NCBI GenBank assembly: GCA_951812805.1
Contig: CATOSZ010000009.1
Location: forward strand, 444,501-508,500
Source of the DNA: an uncultured Alphaproteobacteria bacterium
GTDB lineage: Bacteria > Pseudomonadota > Alphaproteobacteria > GCA-2731375
Direction: 5' to 3'
Length of the DNA stretch: 64,000 bases
Shown: positions 53,263 through 59,402 of the stretch, one piece after another
Numbering within the stretch: the stretch's first letter is position 1
How the letters are laid out: each line of letters starts with the position of its first letter
The notes under the pieces: generated by a model
Told to the model about the DNA's origin: nothing
Seen by the model: the letters and a program-made list of their open reading frames with translations, nothing else
The model's database searches: none
Position numbers and translations under genes: made by a program

Positions 53263-53679
53263 CTAGATAGCAGCCACCGCTTCGATTTCGATCAACAGCT
53301 CGTCGCTGTAAAGGCGAGAGACTTCGACAAGTGTCACAGCCGGTTGTGACTGTGGAGATACCGATGATAGGAACTTATCACGCGCCTGCCGATAGGTAAG
53401 CAAATCCTGGATATCGCGCAGGAAGACAGTCATCTTGACGAGATTGGCGATGGAACACTCAGCGGCTTCAAGTGCGATTTTCAGATTGAGAAACACTTGC
53501 TTCACTTGAGCAGCAAAGTCTCCAACACCAATAATATTACCTACATCATCATATGCAGCTTGGCCTGCAATAAAAACCAACCGCGAACTGTTTACAACAA
53601 TAACATTTGAGTAGCCGGGCGGTGGACCGAGCTTTGGAGTGTCAATGACCGATATAACGACGCTGTTGCACTCATCCAT
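53263..53679 (-). CDS. ridA: RidA/YjgF-family enamine/imine deaminase
   Basis: This 138-residue cytoplasmic trimeric protein reads LGPPPGYSNVIVVNSSRLVF, then IAGQAAYDDVGNIIG, FAAQVKQVFLNLKIALEAAE and KMTVFLRDIQDLLTYRQARD, ending PAVTLVEVSRLYSDELLIEI with the glutamate typical of the group. The arginine that binds the carboxylate in RidA proper (RP or CVR motif) is not obvious, so it may be a RidA-like subfamily rather than RidA itself. The ATG at 53679 has GGAGTGAACGAA upstream. It is divergent from an Lrp-type regulator that probably controls it. Confidence 0.85.
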   Translation of the reverse strand: MDECNSVVISVIDTPKLGPPPGYSNVIVVNSSRLVFIAGQAAYDDVGNIIGVGDFAAQVKQVFLNLKIALEAAECSIANLVKMTVFLRDIQDLLTYRQARDKFLSSVSPQSQPAVTLVEVSRLYSDELLIEIEAVAAI

Positions 53680-53770
53680 TTCGTTCACTCCATAGCTTGG
53701 TATGACACTTGCCGTCATGGCCGGTACGTATGGAGAGTGCCTTGGAACGTCTTGACATGTCATTGCGAAA

Positions 53771-53833
53771 TATGCCACAATATCCTTCAATCTCGCAATG
53801 ATCAACCTCAAAACTAAAGGATATTGATATATT
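53771..53833. promoter_or_regulatory. Inverted and direct repeats between ridA and lrp
   Basis: CAATATCCTT at 53778-53787 faces AAGGATATTG at 53817-53826. TATGCCACAA occurs at 53771 and again at 53833, overlapping the lrp start codon. The region is AT-rich, symmetric and placed between divergent genes, so it is a plausible Lrp-type operator set. Confidence 0.6.
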
Positions 53834-54313
53834 ATGCCACAACAAGATCTAGACCCTATCGACGGACGCATCATTTTTGAACTCCAAGCGAATGGTCGAT
53901 TGACCAATGTCGAGCTTGCGGATCGTATCGGCCTGTCGCCCTCTCCCTGCCTCAGACGTGTGAAGCGATTAGAGGAAACCGGCTACATCGAAGGCTACCG
54001 CGCGGCGTTACAGCGCGAGCAGGTCGGGTTAGGGTTTTCCGTCTTTATTGGTGTGAAAATTGAGGGACACGCCAATGACAAAGCCCTGGAATTTCAAGAT
54101 ACAATCATCGCAATGCCAGAAATCATATCGTGTCACTTGGTGTCTGGCGAAGCGGATTACTTCTTAGAGGTGGTAGTGCCTGATCTTGAACACTACAAAA
54201 GATTCCTTGTCGACAAGCTTCTAGAGCTCGCAATCGTGCGGGAGGTACGCAGTAACATTGCGATTGAGACTCTCAAAGCAGGTGCGCCGCTGCCGCTCGA
54301 TCACTTGACGTGA
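53834..54313 (+). CDS. Lrp/AsnC-family transcriptional regulator
   Basis: This 159-residue regulator has an N-terminal HTH (LDPIDGRIIFELQANGRLTN, then VELADRIGLSPSPCLRRVKR) and a C-terminal RAM/AsnC ligand domain (ISCHLVSGEADYFLEVVVPD, with the conserved G-x-x-D-y/f). It ends VRSNIAIETLKAGAPLPLD. Such proteins respond to amino acids and usually act on a divergent neighbour, here ridA. GC is lower than in surrounding genes, suggesting a different history. Length and domains are normal. Confidence 0.94.
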   Translation: MPQQDLDPIDGRIIFELQANGRLTNVELADRIGLSPSPCLRRVKRLEETGYIEGYRAALQREQVGLGFSVFIGVKIEGHANDKALEFQDTIIAMPEIISCHLVSGEADYFLEVVVPDLEHYKRFLVDKLLELAIVREVRSNIAIETLKAGAPLPLDHLT

Positions 54314-54375
54314 ACCGGGGATAGCTAAGCCGACTCCGACGAGGCCCTAATCTGATTTCACGATCGCTCGATTAT

Positions 54376-54522
54376 ATGAGTCGCATCCACATGAGAAGAG
54401 CGAGGCCGAGGCTCTTCGGTGCGCTGTCGCTCGTCGTCGCCGAGTACGAGCTCGCGCATAGGCGACGAGACAAGCGTTTGCACATTACCGTCGGCGAGAG
54501 TTTTATCCGGACGGATCGGTAG
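54376..54522 (+). CDS. Small basic hypothetical protein (48 residues)
   Basis: The ATG at 54376 gives MSRIHMRRARPRLFGALSLV, then VAEYELAHRRRDKRLHITVG and ESFIRTDR. It is arginine-rich with one short hydrophobic stretch. I do not recognise it, and no clear ribosome site is seen. It lies alone between lrp and the hairpin before leuA. It could be a chance frame in a roughly 270-base intergenic region, and I list it at low confidence only because the frame is clean and begins with ATG. Confidence 0.3.
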   Translation: MSRIHMRRARPRLFGALSLVVAEYELAHRRRDKRLHITVGESFIRTDR

Positions 54523-54534
54523 GGTGCATCGAGA

Positions 54535-54569
54535 AACCGCCCCGTCCTCGCTCGGAGGACGGAGCGGTT
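54535..54569. terminator. Hairpin between small ORF and leuA 3' end
   Basis: The arms AACCGCCCCGTCCTC and GAGGACGGAGCGGTT pair almost perfectly around a CTCG loop. It lies 20 bases beyond the leuA stop on the minus strand. No long U run is present, but the position suits termination of leuA transcription. Confidence 0.6.
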
Positions 54570-54588
54570 CCCCAACATGCTGGCGTAA

Positions 54589-56271
54589 TTATCCCCCGTT
54601 CGACATCCGGTTCACCGCGCTGACGATGGCGCGGATGGAGGCGGTTACCGTGTTCGGGTGGATGCCGACGCCGTGCGCCTCGCGGCCGTCTTCGCCGGCC
54701 ATCTTGATGTAGCAGATGGCCTCCACGTCGGAGCCGGAGCCGAGTGCGGCCTGGTGATAGTCCAGGAAGCGGGCCTCGATGCCGCACTCGCGCTTCAGCG
54801 AGTCGACGAAGGCGTCGATCGGGCCGTTGCCGGAGCCCGTGATATCCCGCGCCGCGTCGCCCTGGCGGATCGAGGACGTGCAGTTGATCACCTCGGTGCG
54901 GTGCGGGTCCGTGTTCAGCCGGTAGTCGACCAGCTCGTAGGGCGCCTTGGCGTCCAGATAGGTCGCCCGGAAGGTCGACCAGATCTGGTCGGCGGTGATC
55001 TCCTTGCCGCTCTCGTCGGTGATCTGCTGGACCACCTTGGAAAACTCCACCTGCAGCTCGCGCGGCAGGTCGATGCCGAAATCGGTCTGCAGGATGTAGG
55101 CGACGCCGCCCTTGCCGGACTGGCTGTTGACGCGGATGATCGCCTCATAGTCGCGGCCGACGTCGTGCGGGTCGATCGGCAGGTAAGGCACCTCCCAGAC
55201 CTCGCTGTTGGACTTCTCCATCGCGGTCATGCCCTTCTTGATCGCGTCCTGGTGCGAGCCGGAGAAGGCGGTGTAGACCAACTCGCCCGCATAGGGATGG
55301 CGATCGGGCACCGGCAGCTGGTTGCAGTATTCCGCGACCTCGATGGATTCGTTGATCCGGGTGAAGTCCAGGTTGGGGTCGAGGCCCTGGCTGAACATGT
55401 TCAGCGCCAGGGTGACGACGTCGACGTTGCCGGTCCGCTCGCCGTTGCCGAACAGCGTGCCCTCGATCCGGTCGGCGCCGGCCAGCACGCCCAGCTCCGT
55501 CGCCGCCACCGCCGTGCCCCGGTCGTTATGCGGATGCAGGCTGAGGATGATCTTCTCGCGTTCCTTGAAGTGGGTGTGCATCCACTCGATCTGGTCGGCG
55601 TAATAGTTGGGCGAGGCCATCTCCACCGTCGCCGGCAGGTTGAAGATCATCGGCTCCTCGGCCGTCGGCTGCCAGACGTCCTGTACCGCGTGGCAGACGT
55701 CGATCGCGTAGTCGAGCTCGGTGCCGGTGAAGCTCTCGGGCGAATATTCGAAGCGCACCCGGGTGCCGCCGGCCTCCAGCCGCGGGGCCAGCTCCTTGCA
55801 CAGCACGGCGCCGTCGACGGCGATCTGCTTCACGCCTTGCTGGTCGGAATCGAAGACCACCCGGCGCTGCAGCGTCGACGTCGAGTTATAGAGATGGATG
55901 ATCACGTTCTTCGCGCCCTCCACCGCCTGGTAGGTGCGGCGGATCAGCTCCTCGCGCGCTTGCGTGAGGACCTGGATATGGACGTCGTCGGGGACCATAC
56001 CGCTCTCGATGATGTGGCGGGCGAAGTCGAAATCGGTGTCGGAGGCGGCGGGGAAGCCGACCTCGATCTCCTTGAAGCCGAGTTCGATCAGATGCTCGAA
56101 GAACTTGATCTTCTTGTGGCGGCCCATCGGCTCGACCAGGGCCTGGTTGCCGTCGCGCAGGTCGACGCTGCACCACACGGGGGCCTTGTCGAGCACTCTC
56201 GTCGGCCACTGCCGGTTCGGCAGGTCGATCGAGGGAAAGGCGCGATATTTATGAACGGGCATCTTGGCCAT
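54589..56271 (-). CDS. leuA: 2-isopropylmalate synthase
   Basis: This 560-residue enzyme condenses acetyl-CoA and 2-oxoisovalerate, the first step of leucine synthesis. The catalytic TIM barrel contains APVWCSVDLRDGNQAL (metal-binding Asp), HLIELGFKEIEVGFPAASDT, the metal histidines in LSLHPHNDRGTAVA and the glycine-rich LFGNGERTGNVDVV. The C-terminal regulatory domain (about residues 430-560) ends IHPNTVTASIRAIVSAVNR and would bind leucine. The start MAKMPVHKYRAFPSID at 56271 matches long-form LeuA (Actinobacteria/alphaproteobacteria type). No other leu genes are in the window. Confidence 0.97.
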   Translation of the reverse strand: MAKMPVHKYRAFPSIDLPNRQWPTRVLDKAPVWCSVDLRDGNQALVEPMGRHKKIKFFEHLIELGFKEIEVGFPAASDTDFDFARHIIESGMVPDDVHIQVLTQAREELIRRTYQAVEGAKNVIIHLYNSTSTLQRRVVFDSDQQGVKQIAVDGAVLCKELAPRLEAGGTRVRFEYSPESFTGTELDYAIDVCHAVQDVWQPTAEEPMIFNLPATVEMASPNYYADQIEWMHTHFKEREKIILSLHPHNDRGTAVAATELGVLAGADRIEGTLFGNGERTGNVDVVTLALNMFSQGLDPNLDFTRINESIEVAEYCNQLPVPDRHPYAGELVYTAFSGSHQDAIKKGMTAMEKSNSEVWEVPYLPIDPHDVGRDYEAIIRVNSQSGKGGVAYILQTDFGIDLPRELQVEFSKVVQQITDESGKEITADQIWSTFRATYLDAKAPYELVDYRLNTDPHRTEVINCTSSIRQGDAARDITGSGNGPIDAFVDSLKRECGIEARFLDYHQAALGSGSDVEAICYIKMAGEDGREAHGVGIHPNTVTASIRAIVSAVNRMSNGG

Positions 56272-56592
56272 GACGGCTAACTCCTGGTTCCGGCGGGCGG
56301 GCAGGCGGAGCGGGGCGCCGGCATGGCGCCACATCGTCGCTTCGCGGGTCCCGGATATCGGGGGGTCATCTGCTCGCCCTTTGGCTAACGCGGGTCGAAC
56401 CGGTCGTTCGTGTTCTGGGGAATGTGAAAGTTTTGACCGGTTGCCCTCAGGGACGCCGCGCGGAACGCGGCGTGACACGACAATAGCTCCCCGGCCCTCC
56501 TCAGAGAGCCGGGCTGGTAAGTCGGAGGCCGAGCCTCGAGCGTGTCGCCTGGGCGTTCATGGCCGGGAACATAGGGTCTGGCCGTCGAAAGG
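56272..56592. other. leuA upstream region with two hairpins
   Basis: On the minus strand two strong hairpins precede leuA: CCCGGCTCTCTGAGGAGGGCCGGG (arms CCCGGC) near 56491-56514 and CACGCCGCG/CGCGGCGTC near 56452-56476. No U-tract follows either, and I could not find a convincing leucine-rich leader peptide or T-box. It may hold the promoter and a structured 5' leader. Confidence 0.4.
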
Positions 56593-57171
56593 TCAAACGT
56601 CGCCGGGCGCCGGCTCGGGCAGGCGGCAGAGATAGAGGTTGATGTCGCCGCCGCCCGCCGGCGCGTGCGTCACGACATAGGGCACGCCCTCCGCCCCCAG
56701 ATGCAGAACGCTGCGTTCCGCCGCCTCGCCCGCCGCGATTCCTGCCCAGAGCTCGGCCCCGAGCAGGTCGGCCGCATGGTCGATGCGGTGCGCCGCCAGG
56801 AAGACGCGGGTGCGGCTTCCGGCCTGCACCAGGATGCCGTCGGCACCGACCCGCAGCATCGGATCGGGGCTGTTCTCCGGCAGGCTGAACAGCACCTCGA
56901 GATGCCGGTTCTTCCAGCGCGCGGTGACGGCCGAATAGAGCCCGACGCAGAACGGGAAGGCAAAGCCGAGAAAGACCGAGAACACGGTGATCTCCGGGCG
57001 GATCTCGAATTCGATCAGGAAATCCGTCGGTGGGTTGAAGCTGCCGCGAAACCAGGGCAGCAGAAACTGGCCGTAGAGATTGATGATCGTGCCGACCACC
57101 AACGCCACGACATAGGTCGAACGGTCGCGCAGCTTGTCGGCGATGAAGCGGGCAACGCTCTGGGATTTCAT
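56593..57171 (-). CDS. Membrane-anchored hypothetical protein, two TM helices
   Basis: This 192-residue protein starts at the ATG at 57171 (MKSQSVARFIADKLRDRS). Two hydrophobic segments (about residues 19-40, VVALVVGTIINLYGQFLLPW, and about 60-83, FSVFLGFAFPFCVGLYSAV) are followed by a soluble region with FSLPENSPDPMLRVGADGI and VFLAAHRID. I do not recognise the family. The first residues could alternatively begin at 57219, overlapping the upstream gene. It probably forms an operon with the secreted protein gene at 57188. Confidence 0.6.
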   Translation of the reverse strand: MKSQSVARFIADKLRDRSTYVVALVVGTIINLYGQFLLPWFRGSFNPPTDFLIEFEIRPEITVFSVFLGFAFPFCVGLYSAVTARWKNRHLEVLFSLPENSPDPMLRVGADGILVQAGSRTRVFLAAHRIDHAADLLGAELWAGIAAGEAAERSVLHLGAEGVPYVVTHAPAGGGDINLYLCRLPEPAPGDV

Positions 57172-57187
57172 CTGGGCCGCCCGTCGC

Positions 57188-58165
57188 TTATCCGGACCCG
57201 GCGGCATGCCACCCGGCATGCGTCTCCGCGTGCTTCTCGAAGCGGCCCAACAGGCGTTTCAGCAGGAGGACCCGGGCATGCACGTCGGCCGTCGTCTTCG
57301 TCGTCCGCGGGCGGATCTTGAAGCGCTTGGCGATGCCCGCCTTGGCCGCGAAATAGCGCACCTCGGAGAACACCAGGGCGGCCATGTCGAAGGCGTCGCT
57401 CGCCTCCACCCCGTGCGAGAAATCCGGCTTGAAGACGATCATCTCGAGGCCCGACTTACGCGCGATGCGCCGCGCGATGGCGAAACAGCGGGTGAGCTCG
57501 CGCAGCACGTCGGCCTGGCTCTTGGCCGCCACCGGCGCCACCGGCCGGGGCGCCTGCGTCCGCCAGCCCGGCGTTAGCCGGTCCAGGGTTTCGCCGAGAT
57601 AATCCTCCGCCAGCATCACCATGGCGAAGACGTCGCCGGGTGCAAAGGGATGGCGGAGCAGCAGGTTGATCTGCCGGTTGGCCTGCGCGATCGCCCGGAA
57701 GACGTCGCTCGGCGTCTTCGTCGCGTCGCGCGGCGGTGGGGCGACGTCGAAGTCGAGGTCGAGCACGCGGCGCACGCAGCTCAACCGGCCACGGGTATTC
57801 TGGGTGAGCTTCCAGACATCGCGCGGGCTGACGGATCGCGGCGGGGCGATTTCGATGCGGATCGCATAATGCGCGCCGCCGCGGCGATGCTCGTTGCAAA
57901 GCCGGTCGGCCTTCACCCACAGCGTGATCGCCTGAAAGAAGACCTCGCGCGGGGCGGCGTCGCGCACCGTGATCGCGGGCCGCGTATCGCGCGCCTTGCC
58001 GCTCGCCCGGCGCAGATGCTCGAGCTCGCCCTGAATGACCATGACGCTCTGATAAACGTCCGGCGGGGCGATCTCGCCAGCCCGTGCGGGCACCGCCTGC
58101 AGCGCCAACACCGCCGCCTGCACGCCCAGGCAGGCCAAAACGATCCACGCTCGAAATCGGGTAAT
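57188..58165 (-). CDS. Exported protein with recurring P-x-D-V helical repeats, probable ATT start
   Basis: This 325-residue protein has a signal peptide (FRAWIVLACLGVQAAVLALQA, cleavage near ARA-GE). No ATG, GTG or TTG is well placed. An ATT at 58165 has AGGAGGGACGC directly upstream and gives MTRFRAWIV, so a non-standard start is likely. The mature protein shows at least seven recurrences of a P-x-D/E-V-F/Y motif followed by a helix: PPDVYQSV, PREVFFQA, PRDVWKLT, PSDVFRAI, PGDVFAMV, QADVLREL and TADVHARV. Spacing is about 35-50 residues. This suggests a solenoid of helical repeats in the periplasm. I do not recognise the family. Confidence 0.65.
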   Translation of the reverse strand: MTRFRAWIVLACLGVQAAVLALQAVPARAGEIAPPDVYQSVMVIQGELEHLRRASGKARDTRPAITVRDAAPREVFFQAITLWVKADRLCNEHRRGGAHYAIRIEIAPPRSVSPRDVWKLTQNTRGRLSCVRRVLDLDFDVAPPPRDATKTPSDVFRAIAQANRQINLLLRHPFAPGDVFAMVMLAEDYLGETLDRLTPGWRTQAPRPVAPVAAKSQADVLRELTRCFAIARRIARKSGLEMIVFKPDFSHGVEASDAFDMAALVFSEVRYFAAKAGIAKRFKIRPRTTKTTADVHARVLLLKRLLGRFEKHAETHAGWHAAGSG

Positions 58166-58259
58166 GCGTCCCTCCTCCCCGGCGTCAAGGATTCGCCAGC
58201 GGGCAGTATATGATAGGGCCGGGCTCGTGCCACGCGAGAACAAGGCCGGGGAGAGATCC

Positions 58260-59054
58260 ATGCTGCGTTTCGATCATCCGCGCGACGACCGGGCGACCCG
58301 CCGGGGGCGGACCATCGTCATCGACTACGGCCCCGACGCCAAGGGCTGGACCGGCCGGCGCGGCCTGGCCGATCTGCTGGAGGCGGCGGGGCGCCATATC
58401 GACATCGCCAAGATCTGGGCGCTGAACGCGGTTTTGATGCCGGACGACTATCTCCGCGACGTGGTCCAGCTTTACGACGAGGCGGGGATCGAGACCTTCG
58501 CCGGCGGCCTGCTATTCGAATATGCCTGGCTGGAGAACGACATCGACGGCCTGATCGCCCGCCTGCGCCATCTCGGCATCGGCGGGATCGAGGTTTCGGA
58601 GAACTACGTGCCGCTCACCGATGACGAACGGCTGGCGGCGATCGAGCGGCTGCGCGCAGCCGGCCTGGAGGTGGTCTTCGAGTTCGGCCGCAAGCATCCC
58701 GACACGCCGCTCGAACTCGACGAGTTGGACCGCGTCGTCGCCGCCGCGCGCGGGGCCGGCGCGGGGCATATCATCCTCGAGCAGGGCGAACTCGACATGC
58801 TGGAACAGGCGGCACCCGAAGCCCTCGACGCGCTGCGCGACCGAGACTGGTTCGACGTCGCCTTCATCGAGATCGACGAGGCGCGGTTCCCCGGCCAGGC
58901 GGTCGAGCTGATCGAACGCTTCGGCCCGGAGGTCAACCTCGCCAACGTCCCCGCGGGCCACGCCATCCGCCTGGAAGGCTTTCGCCGCGGCCTCGGCCGG
59001 GCGATGGACTATCCCTATTTCCGCGAACGGTTGGCGCAGCGGCGGCGCGAGTAG
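58260..59054 (+). CDS. Phosphosulfolactate synthase-like protein (ComA family)
   Basis: This 264-residue TIM-barrel protein resembles ComA: VIDYGPDAKGWTGRRGLADL, then GRHIDIAKIWALNAVLMPDD, IETFAGGLLFEYAW and IGGIEVSENYVPLTDDER, and a final NVPAGHAIRLEGFRRGL. ComA adds sulfite to phosphoenolpyruvate in coenzyme M synthesis. Bacteria without coenzyme M carry homologues of unsettled role, possibly in sulfolactate or other PEP-derived metabolism. The ATG at 58260 follows GGGGAGAGATCC. It is divergent from the exported repeat protein with a 94-bp gap. Function is assigned at family level only. Confidence 0.82.
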   Translation: MLRFDHPRDDRATRRGRTIVIDYGPDAKGWTGRRGLADLLEAAGRHIDIAKIWALNAVLMPDDYLRDVVQLYDEAGIETFAGGLLFEYAWLENDIDGLIARLRHLGIGGIEVSENYVPLTDDERLAAIERLRAAGLEVVFEFGRKHPDTPLELDELDRVVAAARGAGAGHIILEQGELDMLEQAAPEALDALRDRDWFDVAFIEIDEARFPGQAVELIERFGPEVNLANVPAGHAIRLEGFRRGLGRAMDYPYFRERLAQRRRE

Positions 59055-59186
59055 TCCGGCGCCGAAGACGCCTTGGACGGATCGGGGTCGCAAGCCCCCG
59101 CCGTCCAGACCCCCTCGAGCCGACCTGACGCGGCCGACATCGAAGATCCGTCGGTTCCCGCCATTGATTTCATGATGGCCATGGTG

Positions 59187-59271
59187 CCTTGGTTCTCGCG
59201 GTCGTCAAGGATCCCCGACCAGCTTCGCTGGCGCGCCTTCGGCGCGTCCTTGACGACCGCGAGAACCAAGG
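59187..59271. repeat. Long hairpin with perfect 25-bp arms
   Basis: The arm at 59187-59211 (begins CCTTGGTTCTCGCGG) is the exact complement of 59247-59271. The 35-base loop contains its own small GCGCGCC/GGCGCG stem. It lies in the 348-base gap between the ComA-like gene and the STAND gene. The rest of this gap (59055-59402) shows no gene. It may be a terminator for the ComA-like gene or a dispersed palindromic repeat. Confidence 0.8.
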
Positions 59272-59402
59272 CAACGCTCCGCCATGAGATCGACGGCATC
59301 TCGTGACCAACGGTCCCATGTCCCGACAACGCAAGAATTGCGAACATAAGCTGATCGTGAAAGCATTCCGGGTGAGAGAATCGCGCGGTACGGAAGGGCG
59401 GC

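Noticed and set aside
56272..56592. T-box or leucine attenuator before leuA
   Set aside because: Hairpins are present, but no leucine-rich leader peptide, T-box sequence or U-tract could be identified.
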